A DNA stretch of 64,000 nt. Origin: CANIGN01 sp964538275 (GTDB lineage Bacteria; Bdellovibrionota; UBA2428). This document shows, piece by piece, positions 16,083-23,784 of this stretch. Where the stretch lies: positions 1 to 64,000 of the forward strand of contig CAZIFW010000002.1 of NCBI GenBank assembly GCA_964538275.1. The letters run 5' to 3'. A program made the position numbers and the translations under genes. A model generated the notes under the pieces. It saw only the letters and a list, made by a program, of their open reading frames with translations, was not told the origin of the DNA and ran no database searches. The number at the start of each line of letters is the position of its first letter. The first letter of the stretch is position 1.

Positions 16083-17036
16083 GTGTTAAAAAAAGACTTA
16101 TTAGAGCGAAAGGCGCGCTATCGTAAAGCTCTGCGTGCTTTTTTTGAAGAGCAAGGTTTTCTAGAGGCTGTAACTCCACTTCTTGTAATAAATCCTGGGC
16201 TTGAGCCCAACATTCAGTATTTTGAAACAGAGTTTAAGCCTTTGATGGGAAGGGGAAGGCCCCAGACATTTTATCTTCCCACGTCGCCTGAATATCATCT
16301 TAAAAAAATCTTATCTTGGGGAGTTCCTAAGCTATTTGAAATCACACGTTCTTTTCGTAATGGTGAATGGGGCACGGAGCATCGCCCAGAATTTGAAATG
16401 TTGGAGTGGTATAGACAACCCGGAACTTATGAAGACATTGCACGCGACGTAGAAGCATTGCTTGCTCACTTGTGGAAAACATTTAATGACCAAGATCTAC
16501 CAGCGGTAAAACATAAAAAAGTGCAGGAACTATTTTCGGAATTTCAACTTGATCTGGAACATTTACAGAGTGTTCCTCTTGTAGCTTTTCGAGATCAGTT
16601 AAAAAAACATAAAATTGAAACTCACGACAGCGATTCTTTTGAAGATCTTTTTCATAGAGCTTTTATGCAGCTCATTGAACCTCGTTTTTCTTCTAGCGAA
16701 ATTTTATTTCTTTGGGATTTTCCCGCACCCTTGCGTGCTCTATCCAAACTCAATAGCAATCCTGCTTTTTGTAAGCGTTTTGAGGTTTATTGGGGTCAAG
16801 TTGAATTGGGCAATGCTTTTGATGAGTTGATTGATCCCGATGAATTGAGAGCTGTATGCACAGCTGACCAAAAACGCCGCTTAGAGCGTTATGGAAAAGC
16901 TCCACCCTTAGATGAGGACTTTATCCAGGCGCATCACAAACTTATGCCGCAGATGGGCGGTATTGCCATGGGTGTTGATAGAATTTTTCAGTGGACCCAA
17001 GGGGCAAAAAGCCTTGATGAGGTTATGCTGTTCTAG
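16083..17036 (+). CDS. epmA: Elongation factor P–(R)-beta-lysine ligase (EpmA/GenX/PoxA)
   Basis: The 317-residue class II lysyl-tRNA-synthetase-like protein lacks the anticodon-binding domain, so it acts on EF-P rather than tRNA. Motif 2 is FEITRSFRNGEWGTEHRPEFEMLEWY, only part of which is needed for recognition (FRNGE, HRPEFEMLEWY). Motif 3 is GGIAMGVDRIFQW. The GTG start has a G-rich, Shine-Dalgarno-like AAAGGGG close upstream. The partner lysine 2,3-aminomutase epmB is not in the window. The lipoprotein gene starts three bases after its stop. Confidence 0.9.
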   Translation: MLKKDLLERKARYRKALRAFFEEQGFLEAVTPLLVINPGLEPNIQYFETEFKPLMGRGRPQTFYLPTSPEYHLKKILSWGVPKLFEITRSFRNGEWGTEHRPEFEMLEWYRQPGTYEDIARDVEALLAHLWKTFNDQDLPAVKHKKVQELFSEFQLDLEHLQSVPLVAFRDQLKKHKIETHDSDSFEDLFHRAFMQLIEPRFSSSEILFLWDFPAPLRALSKLNSNPAFCKRFEVYWGQVELGNAFDELIDPDELRAVCTADQKRRLERYGKAPPLDEDFIQAHHKLMPQMGGIAMGVDRIFQWTQGAKSLDEVMLF

Positions 17037-17038
17037 AA

Positions 17039-18070
17039 ATGAAGAAGTTTGCATTTTTGGCATTAGCTTTAATTTTTTCTTTTTCGTCATGTGCTTCGAG
17101 AAAAGTACCTGAGCAAAGATTCTTAAGTGTCTTAACTTTTAATGTAGAAAATCTTTTTGATACTGAACACGATCTCGGTAAAATGGATTACACCTATCTG
17201 CCTCTTTCTACAAAGCGCACAATATTAAAACAAAGTGTAGATCGCTACTGTGCCACAGTGACGAATCCTACTTGGCTAAAGGAGTGTCGTGAAGTGGACT
17301 GGAGTGAAAGACGTTTGCAAGAAAAGCTCTTGAGAGTGTCTCAGGTTATTCGCGAAGCAACTTCCGGATGCCCAGATGTTGTAGTGTTGCAGGAAATAGA
17401 GAATGAAAAGATTCTTAAGCGTTTAAATTCCATGTTGAATTGTGGTTACACTACGCAGTTGATCTCAGATGATCGTGATGCTCGAGGTATTGATGTTGCA
17501 ATTTTGTCTAGGTTTGAGATGCGCACTCAAACTAATCACTCAATTCCATTTAAAGGTATTGATTCTCAAGCGCGCAAAGACACACGTGCACTGTTAGATG
17601 CAGAGCTTTCTATTAATGGATTTGCTTTGCGAGTTATGGCGTTACATTTACCCGCACCTGTTCGTCCCGCAAGCTTTCGCTTGGATGCTATCCGTTTTAT
17701 CGAGAGCCTTTCATCCAAGGATTCTGTGGCAACAATTATCGCAGGGGATTGGAACGTAACCGAAAAGGAATCCACTCAAGAAAAGAGTTTTGCAAACCTT
17801 CGCAAAAATTTTCACATATCTGATGACATCATTCGAAGTACTTCAGCAGAAAAAGGTACGAGCTATTACAAAAAAGAAAAGTCATGGTCTTTTTTAGATA
17901 AGATTGCTCTTGGTCGAAATGCTTTTGACTCTGTTGAGTGTAAGGTTGCCAATACGCTTCCTGGTCAACGGGAGAGAGACACGGGAGCTCCTAAGCCTTT
18001 TCCCTTGTACGGACGCTTAGATGAAGGCGTTTCGGATCATTTCCCTGTGCTTTGTCGTGCATCCTATTAA
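17039..18070 (+). CDS. Endonuclease/exonuclease/phosphatase (EEP)-family lipoprotein
   Basis: The 343-residue product has a lipoprotein signal ending FSSCAS (Cys18). The EEP fold is shown by LTFNVENLFD near the N-terminus (Asn metal ligand), VVVLQEIEN (catalytic Glu), ALHLPAP, IIAGDWNV (Asp and Asn) and GVSDHFPVLC (terminal Asp-His). It would be a membrane-anchored phosphodiesterase or nuclease facing the periplasm or outside. The start lies three bases after epmA, so the two share a transcript although no functional link is evident. The substrate is unknown. Confidence 0.87.
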   Translation: MKKFAFLALALIFSFSSCASRKVPEQRFLSVLTFNVENLFDTEHDLGKMDYTYLPLSTKRTILKQSVDRYCATVTNPTWLKECREVDWSERRLQEKLLRVSQVIREATSGCPDVVVLQEIENEKILKRLNSMLNCGYTTQLISDDRDARGIDVAILSRFEMRTQTNHSIPFKGIDSQARKDTRALLDAELSINGFALRVMALHLPAPVRPASFRLDAIRFIESLSSKDSVATIIAGDWNVTEKESTQEKSFANLRKNFHISDDIIRSTSAEKGTSYYKKEKSWSFLDKIALGRNAFDSVECKVANTLPGQRERDTGAPKPFPLYGRLDEGVSDHFPVLCRASY

Positions 18071-18120
18071 CACTTGAATAGCTTGATTAGTGTGCGGCGC
18101 ATAATTCGTGAGTTCTTTTA

Positions 18121-18151
18121 AGATTTATTTAGCAATTTCTAGAATAAATCT
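18121..18151. repeat. 9-bp inverted repeat upstream of ihfA
   Basis: AGATTTATT (18121-18129) and AATAAATCT (18143-18151) are perfect reverse complements with a 13-base spacer, about 40 bases before the ihfA start. The AT-rich symmetric site could be an autoregulatory or architectural site, but it does not match the IHF consensus well. Confidence 0.4.
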
Positions 18152-18192
18152 GGGAACTTGTCTTAAACTGAGCATAGGGGACGGGCAAGGTT

Positions 18193-18534
18193 ATGACGCT
18201 TACAAAGATGGATATCATTCAGAAGGTTGCAGACCAGTGTGGTTTTTCCAAACTGGAGGCGTCTGAATATGTTGAGCTTTTTTATGACATTATCAAAGAC
18301 GCATTAGAGAAAGGCGAGAACGTTCGCATCTCTGGTTTTGGTAATTTTATTTTGAGAGATAAAAGAAGTCGCGTGGGTCGCAATCCTCAAACCGGAAAAG
18401 CGATTGAGATTTCTCCTAGACGCGTAATGAGTTTTAAAATCAGTCAGATTTTAAAAGAGGCTATGAATTCGGGCAGTGGCTCTTATCCTAAAGATGCCAA
18501 AGATGATGATCGTGATCCTGACGAGAGAATCTAA
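18193..18534 (+). CDS. ihfA: Integration host factor alpha-like DNA-bending protein
   Basis: The 113-residue HU/IHF-family protein starts MTLTKMDII, the sequence style of IhfA, and contains ISGFGNF and the DNA-intercalating beta-arm RVGRNPQTGKAIEISPRRV. It has a short acidic tail (DAKDDDRDPDERI) beyond the usual end. It bends DNA and organises the nucleoid and promoter complexes. It is a single gene, convergent with csrA, whose stop lies three bases away. The tail is unusual for IhfA and could modulate DNA binding. Confidence 0.9.
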   Translation: MTLTKMDIIQKVADQCGFSKLEASEYVELFYDIIKDALEKGENVRISGFGNFILRDKRSRVGRNPQTGKAIEISPRRVMSFKISQILKEAMNSGSGSYPKDAKDDDRDPDERI

Positions 18535-18537
18535 ATT

Positions 18538-18759
18538 TCACTCGCCGTAGGTACCGGTTCGAGGTACATCCACTGTTTCTTCAGTATCTACTTCTTTTTC
18601 AGCGGCTTTTTGTTTGTAAATTTCTTCACGATTTACAGCGACGTTGCGTGGAGCTTCAATGCCAATGCGCACTTGTTTGCCCTTGATTTCAACGATTTTA
18701 ATTTTGATGTCATCTCCGATGACGATTAGCTCACCAATTTTTCTTGTCAGAACTAGCAT
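18538..18759 (-). CDS. csrA: Carbon storage regulator CsrA
   Basis: The 73-residue RNA-binding translational regulator has an N-terminus (MLVLTRKIGELIVIGDDI) and an RNA-binding segment (VRIGIEAPRNVAVNREEIY) that are the classic CsrA blocks. It binds GGA motifs in mRNA leaders and often controls motility and central metabolism. The C-terminal acidic tail (about residues 53-73) is longer than in E. coli. A strong Shine-Dalgarno (AGGAG) lies inside the upstream gene, whose last 29 bases overlap csrA, so expression is coupled to it. Confidence 0.97.
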   Translation of the reverse strand: MLVLTRKIGELIVIGDDIKIKIVEIKGKQVRIGIEAPRNVAVNREEIYKQKAAEKEVDTEETVDVPRTGTYGE

Positions 18760-19459
18760 AGCGTTCTCCTGACAACTCTATCGGCATCTTTTGAATCTCT
18801 TGAGCGACAATATCTTGAAGTTCAGAAGTCCACTTACGATTTGGAAAGTTTGCACGAATGAGTTGAAGGAGTTTTTGACTGTCTTTATGGCTCAGCTGTG
18901 GGAATAAGCCCAAGCAGATGTTTAAAAAGAGCTCTTCAGTGATGTTTTTTTGACAACGGTTCTTATCTAGAAAATAAAAACTTTCTTCAAACAAAGAGGG
19001 TTCTTTGTAAAGCTCCAAGGCTCTACAAAGTGCTTTCACTGAAAGTGAGGTTTCTTTAGAAAGCGCATAGAGATAAGACAAAGTGCCCCATAGAGTGAGA
19101 GAATCACGTCCCAGTGAAGCTGATGTCTTGAGAGCTTCGAGAGCGGTCATTTCATCTTTAAGTTTGAGGGCAAGAATGGCTTGACGTTCAAAGACACAAG
19201 ATTTTTCTACATCGCTTAGGGAGAAAAAAACTTCCTGCCACTTTTCGCCTCCTGAAATAAAATCTCCCATTAATGTGTGGGCTTTAAGAGGAGCTTGTTC
19301 TTCGAGTAATTCCAGAAAACAAAGTAAAAGTTTAAAGTTCGAGGGATTTTTTTTCAAAAGAGCTTCAATCACAATAAAGCTCGCTTGAATTTCTCCCGCG
19401 TTCGCCCAGCTCTGTGCTTGACGAAAAACTTTTTTGTCTTCGGAATTTAGATCTTTCAT
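18731..19459 (-). CDS. Helical-repeat (TPR-like) protein upstream of csrA, unknown function
   Basis: About 242 residues from the ATG at 19459, which overlaps the preceding stop as ATGA; a longer frame to 19558 lies within the upstream gene and is not needed. The sequence is alpha-helical with degenerate TPR-like units (WANAGEIQASFIVIEALLKK, SVKALCRALELY). There is no signal peptide, so it is cytoplasmic. Overlaps with both neighbours make a three-gene coupled unit ending in csrA. In related bacteria csrA often sits beside motility genes, so a flagellar or motility link is possible but unsupported here. Confidence 0.65.
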   Translation of the reverse strand: MKDLNSEDKKVFRQAQSWANAGEIQASFIVIEALLKKNPSNFKLLLCFLELLEEQAPLKAHTLMGDFISGGEKWQEVFFSLSDVEKSCVFERQAILALKLKDEMTALEALKTSASLGRDSLTLWGTLSYLYALSKETSLSVKALCRALELYKEPSLFEESFYFLDKNRCQKNITEELFLNICLGLFPQLSHKDSQKLLQLIRANFPNRKWTSELQDIVAQEIQKMPIELSGERYASSDKKNW

Positions 19460-19746
19460 TGAGACATTAAATCCAATTCTTTTTCTGTTTCTGCGAGTGC
19501 AACTTTTAAATCTCGAAGTGAAAATTGTTGAGTACTTCGACTGAATTTTTCTAACCAATTAGGAACGCACACATTCGGGTGCAGTTTCTCACCCGACTCG
19601 CGTAGCACCTTTAAGAGTTGAACTCTTTTTTCTAGTAGTGCTAAAAAAAGTCCTGACATTTCATGGGTAACTTTTCCATCGGACTCTACCCAAAGACGCA
19701 AAATTTTCTCATCAATTTTTTTTAAATGTCTTAATTTTGGATTCAA
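19456..19746 (-). CDS. Small helical protein heading the csrA operon, unknown
   Basis: The 96-residue product starts at a TTG preceded by a strong Shine-Dalgarno-like GGGGGGAAAG. It is charged and helical (LRHLKKIDEKILRLW, ALLEKRVQLLKVLRESG, ALAETEKELDLM), without signal or membrane segments. The size and helical character recall small chaperones such as flagellar FliT, but no diagnostic motif is seen. The stop overlaps the next gene, so it is the first gene of the csrA unit. Confidence 0.6.
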   Translation of the reverse strand: MNPKLRHLKKIDEKILRLWVESDGKVTHEMSGLFLALLEKRVQLLKVLRESGEKLHPNVCVPNWLEKFSRSTQQFSLRDLKVALAETEKELDLMSQ

Positions 19747-19840
19747 TTGCTTTCCCCCCTTAACCCTAAGCCTATGAGTCCATTTTCACGCGAAATGGGG
19801 TCTTGTGTATCGCGTCTTTTTTTGACGGGCACTTCTTCTT

Positions 19841-19869
19841 TTGACGGACTGTGAGTTGCCCTCTATAAC
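19841..19869 (+). promoter_or_regulatory. Strong predicted sigma70 promoter of the enoyl-reductase gene
   Basis: TTGACG (19841-19846), 17-base spacer, TATAAC (19864-19869), near consensus. It is followed by a Shine-Dalgarno-like GAGGTAG and the ATG at 19887, giving a short normal leader of about ten bases. Confidence 0.65.
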
Positions 19870-19886
19870 TCACTCTGAGGTAGTTT

Positions 19887-20702
19887 ATGTCAGAGCGTTA
19901 TAACGAAGCATTTAAAAATACATACAAAGGCACATGGGGCATTGTTTTAGGCGCATCCTCAGGGTTTGGAGCTGCTACAGCCAAAGCGTTTGCAAAGGCA
20001 GGAATGAACATTCTGGGAGTGCATTTGGATCGCAAATCTACGCTTGATAATGTCAAAGTTTTGGAAGAAGAGCTACTAGCGTGCGATGTGAAATGTCGTT
20101 TTTATAATGTGAATGCGGCTGACGAAGCGAAAAGAAAAGAAATTCTTTCTGAAATGGAAGGTGAAGTGAAGGGTAAGGTTTCATTGCTTTTTCACTCCTT
20201 AGCATTTGGTTCTTTACTTCCATTTATTGAAAGCGATCCTAAGGCCCGTCTTTCTAAAAGTCAGATGGATATGACTTTAGATGTAATGGCACATTCTCTT
20301 GTCTATTGGGCGCAAGATCTTGCAGGAGCCCATTGGTTTAACAATAATGCTTCTGTATATGCCATGACATCTGCAGGTTCATCTAAGGTATGGAAAAGTT
20401 ATGGAGCCGTGAGTGCTGCAAAATCTGCGCTTGAAAGCCACTGTCGGCAATTAGCTCTTGAGCTAGCGCCTCAAAAAGTTCGAGTAAACGCACTCCTAGC
20501 AGGGGTAACAGACACGCCAGCTTTAAGAAAAATTCCGGGCAATGATTCTATGATAGAAGTTGCTAAACGTCGTAATCCAATGGGCAGGCTTACAACTCCT
20601 GAAGATGTTGCAAATGCAGCAGTTGCATTGTCTTTGCCGTCACTTGCTTTCATGACGGGCAATGTGATCCGCATTGATGGCGGCGAAAACATTGTTGAAT
20701 AA
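19887..20702 (+). CDS. Enoyl-ACP reductase of the FabL/FabI SDR type
   Basis: The 271-residue SDR has a glycine motif VLGASSGFGAATAKAF, and FHSLAFGSLLPF in the position of the FabI block around VHSI. The catalytic residues are spaced Y-x6-K (YGAVSAAKSALE), which is characteristic of enoyl-ACP reductases and unlike the Y-x3-K of ordinary SDRs. The C-terminal stretch (VRVNALLAGVTDTPALRK, GRLTTPEDVANA, IDGGENIVE) resembles B. subtilis FabL. It would carry out the last step of fatty-acid elongation. It is monocistronic, convergent with the RCC1 lipoprotein. Confidence 0.8.
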   Translation: MSERYNEAFKNTYKGTWGIVLGASSGFGAATAKAFAKAGMNILGVHLDRKSTLDNVKVLEEELLACDVKCRFYNVNAADEAKRKEILSEMEGEVKGKVSLLFHSLAFGSLLPFIESDPKARLSKSQMDMTLDVMAHSLVYWAQDLAGAHWFNNNASVYAMTSAGSSKVWKSYGAVSAAKSALESHCRQLALELAPQKVRVNALLAGVTDTPALRKIPGNDSMIEVAKRRNPMGRLTTPEDVANAAVALSLPSLAFMTGNVIRIDGGENIVE

Positions 20703-20709
20703 CTCTTAG

Positions 20710-23391
20710 TTATTGTGGAGAAGAAAGAGTTCCAAAGTTTATAAGTAAGGGCGTATTCTGTTTTTCTGCTGCATTGACGTTACCCGTTCTAAAGTTTTGT
20801 TTTGAACCCCAACAGTACAATGCTCCAGAAGTTGTAAGTGCACACACATGCTTATCTCCCACAGCAACTTGATCAAAGTCTATAGAGGGACTTACGGGGG
20901 TAGGTACTGTAATAGGAGTTGTATTGGCAATTGCACCGTTTCCTACTTGCCCATAATCTTTAGATCCCCAGCAATATAATTTTTTTGTAGTGCTAATAGC
21001 ACACGTTGTTTGTTGATTGGGAGTAGCATGGTTACCGCCAACAGAAATTTTTTCAAACTCAACACCCTCTGGATTGATAGCATCTGCTGTAGGTTTAAAG
21101 AGACTTGTAGTGGTTCCTGTTCCTAAAGCACCAAAGTTGTTCCATCCCCAACAATAAACTTTGTTTGTATTTGTAATTCCACATGTATGAAAAGCGCCCG
21201 CAGCTAAATATCTAAAGAACTCGTCGGTTTCAAAGGGCTCGTTTGAGACAATCCTTGGTGTAGCGTGGTTACCTTTATCGGCTGTAGTGGGAGTAATAGA
21301 TTCTACAAAACCCAACATTCCTTTATCGTTACGACCCCAGCAAAGAGTTTTTGTATCTGTGCGACCATCTTTTTTTACAAGTGCACAAGTATGGCCATCG
21401 CCAGCAACAACTTGTACAAATTTTGTGTTACCAGCGCCAAATCCTGTTACGACGTCAACGTTGATGTTTGTAGGTTGTGCAACTTTTTTAATTTTTGTAT
21501 CTGCAATTGCAAGTTGTAGATTTTGGTTATCTCCCCAGCAAAAGAGTCGATCATTTTCATCTATACCACATGTATGTCTACCACCTGCTGCAAGTTGCTT
21601 GAATTTATAAGTTGGGATCAGTTGAGGAGTGGCTGTGCTTCCACTTGTATTTGCAAGTTGATATTGAGTGTTGTCTCCCCAACAGTAAGCAAGTTTGTTT
21701 GCCATAATTCCGCAGCTATGTGTGCGACCCGCTGTAACTTTTAAGAAGTCGCTGTTTGTACTTCCTTTTGTAATTCTAAGAGGTGCTTGTACGTCTTTAG
21801 GCTTTCCAGTTGCATCTTGATAAATTGTTGAAGTTCCTGCCTGCCCAAGCGTACCCGCTCCCCAGCAAAATGCACTGGAATTTGCTACAACACAGGTGTG
21901 ACCAGCGCCAGCAGCGAGTTCGCTTCCGAATGAGCTCAATGGAGAATGAGTAATGGTTTGTTCTCTAGGTAATTCTTCATTTCCGTTAAACTGTGTAAGT
22001 TTGATTGTTCTCAAGCCATTAGCATCGTCGGATAATGGGGTAAATTTAACTGAAAGATTAAATGTTCCAGTATTGTTACAAGGAGTTTCTGAAACCGTGT
22101 TCGGAAGAACCCCTATGCTATCGGAGGATAGCTTAACGTTAAAACCTGGAATACAGGTTCCGGAAGCAATTGCAGTTTGAGAACTAATAGTACCCGTAGG
22201 AGCTGTTATTGTAAAAGTTGGCAATTCGGAATCTTTGTAAACTTTCCAACTTGCACGAGCTGGAGTTTGACTTTCGTTGCCTGCACGGTCTACAGCTTTT
22301 ACAAAAAAGTAATAAGTTGTATTGAGTTTAAGATCAGGGCTAATATTCAAGCTAAGATTGTTATTGTTTGAAGTCTGAGTCCAAGTTGCTTGAGCATTTC
22401 CATTTATATTTTCACTGATGTAATACAAGTAATGGCTAATCCCAGATCCACCTGTATTGTCAGTCGCAGTCCAGCTAATGGGAGGAGATGCTTTCAGATG
22501 AGTGCTGACTGCTTCAAGTCTTAAATCGGTTATATTATTAGGGGCAATTGTATCAATTGTGTACGATGCTATCTCTTTGCATGAAGTCGTGAATGATCCT
22601 ACTCCAAAACCTTTGGCAAATATTTTTATTGGAGACGTTGATTGAGTGAGGCTTAGTGCGACTCCTGTGCTTGATTCGTCTCTAGATAGTTTTGTTGTAA
22701 TAGCTTGAGAATCTTGTTCGCAAGCACAAGTGCTAGTGTTGCAGCTATCGGTACCTCTAAAGAGTTGAACTTTGTCTACGTCCTCGTTGTTAATTTGTAG
22801 TTTAATCAACGGGTTTGAAACATTTCCAGCAAATAAGGAATTAGTTTTCCAATCACCTGCAGAAGGATTTGCTTTAGTTGAAAAAGCTAAAAAATTTATA
22901 GGAGAATTGATGTTATGTGCGTAGGTGTATTTTTCTATACATTCAGAAAGACTATTATCCGATTTGCGTGTTTTAAGGTAAATTTTAATACGAGTGTTGC
23001 TACTCATGGTCGATACATCGAGTTCAAGGCCTGTATTTTTTAGAAGAGCCGCATCAATACCATCATTTGGATCAATAACAGTTCCATTTTTAAGAGAGGC
23101 TAGGTTTGAGCACCCATTAATATAGACAAATACTTTTCTCACATTAGAGGCAACGGTAGCAGATATTTTTGGATAAAAACTACTTGCAGGGTTTAGAGTA
23201 CTTCCAGTGGGACTAATGATCGGATTGCTAATTCCTGTGTTGTCGGTATCAATGGGGTCATCGTCAACGGAATCCCCAGGATCGTTATCCCCTTCAGTGA
23301 CAGTCAGTCCTTTCTCACCAAAAGAAGATTTTTGAAAACAACTTGTGAGAAGAAAAGACGAAAACAACAATGCAAATAGGTGTAAACCCAT
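20710..23391 (-). CDS. Large lipoprotein with FN3-like domain and seven RCC1-type repeats
   Basis: The 893-residue product has lipobox LLTSC (Cys18), an acidic linker (about 35-55), beta-rich domains (60-270), a fibronectin III-like domain (about 280-385, with YYFFVKAVDRAGN) and a further Ig-like region. From about 485 to 885 there are seven repeats built on AAGxxHTCxx....xxxCWG. I count seven, enough for one closed seven-bladed beta-propeller. Most repeats carry paired Cys (HTC and CWG) that could form a disulfide within each blade. It is probably displayed at the cell surface and may bind proteins. On the minus strand TAGACT ends six bases before the ATG, with no Shine-Dalgarno. Confidence 0.85.
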   Translation of the reverse strand: MGLHLFALLFSSFLLTSCFQKSSFGEKGLTVTEGDNDPGDSVDDDPIDTDNTGISNPIISPTGSTLNPASSFYPKISATVASNVRKVFVYINGCSNLASLKNGTVIDPNDGIDAALLKNTGLELDVSTMSSNTRIKIYLKTRKSDNSLSECIEKYTYAHNINSPINFLAFSTKANPSAGDWKTNSLFAGNVSNPLIKLQINNEDVDKVQLFRGTDSCNTSTCACEQDSQAITTKLSRDESSTGVALSLTQSTSPIKIFAKGFGVGSFTTSCKEIASYTIDTIAPNNITDLRLEAVSTHLKASPPISWTATDNTGGSGISHYLYYISENINGNAQATWTQTSNNNNLSLNISPDLKLNTTYYFFVKAVDRAGNESQTPARASWKVYKDSELPTFTITAPTGTISSQTAIASGTCIPGFNVKLSSDSIGVLPNTVSETPCNNTGTFNLSVKFTPLSDDANGLRTIKLTQFNGNEELPREQTITHSPLSSFGSELAAGAGHTCVVANSSAFCWGAGTLGQAGTSTIYQDATGKPKDVQAPLRITKGSTNSDFLKVTAGRTHSCGIMANKLAYCWGDNTQYQLANTSGSTATPQLIPTYKFKQLAAGGRHTCGIDENDRLFCWGDNQNLQLAIADTKIKKVAQPTNINVDVVTGFGAGNTKFVQVVAGDGHTCALVKKDGRTDTKTLCWGRNDKGMLGFVESITPTTADKGNHATPRIVSNEPFETDEFFRYLAAGAFHTCGITNTNKVYCWGWNNFGALGTGTTTSLFKPTADAINPEGVEFEKISVGGNHATPNQQTTCAISTTKKLYCWGSKDYGQVGNGAIANTTPITVPTPVSPSIDFDQVAVGDKHVCALTTSGALYCWGSKQNFRTGNVNAAEKQNTPLLINFGTLSSPQ

Positions 23392-23509
23392 ATCTTAAGT
23401 CTAGGGGTCTTAACAGGGGCTTATATTTAAGTTTGTGTTAAGTCACACAAAATTAACCAAAATAAGCCAGGAGCTGGGTATTTTCTTAAAGAAGTCTTAA
23501 ACTAAGAGC

Positions 23510-23773
23510 GTGGGACTGCAAAAAAACCAAAGAGGACAAGCTGCTGTTGAGTATGTCCTTTTAGTACTTGTTTGTGTTTTGGTTTTTGGGTGGTTATTTT
23601 ATCAAATAAGAAGAGATCTTTTTCGTTTATGGGTATGTGAAATTGGCCCACGAGTGCAGTCTCCTATTCCATGCAAAACGCGTGACCAATGTTTTGAATA
23701 TATAGCTGAGCTGAGCACTGCGGATGGTAAGCAAAAAGTTAGAAATCAAAAACAACAGTGTGATTCAATGTAA
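23510..23773 (+). CDS. Flp/type IVb pilin-like small protein
   Basis: The 87-residue product starts at GTG. A short basic leader (about eight residues) ends in RG, followed by QAAVEYVLLVLVCVLVFG. Cleavage after Gly puts Glu at +5 and Tyr at +6, as in type IVb (Flp) prepilins, and the hydrophobic helix follows. The C-terminal part has four cysteines, unusual for a Flp pilin. No tad genes are in the window, but a PilD-type peptidase is at 62.6 kb. There is no Shine-Dalgarno; TAAACT ends six bases upstream. It could be a minor pilin or a TadE-like pseudopilin. Confidence 0.7.
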   Translation: MGLQKNQRGQAAVEYVLLVLVCVLVFGWLFYQIRRDLFRLWVCEIGPRVQSPIPCKTRDQCFEYIAELSTADGKQKVRNQKQQCDSM

Positions 23774-23784
23774 TTTAGATAACT

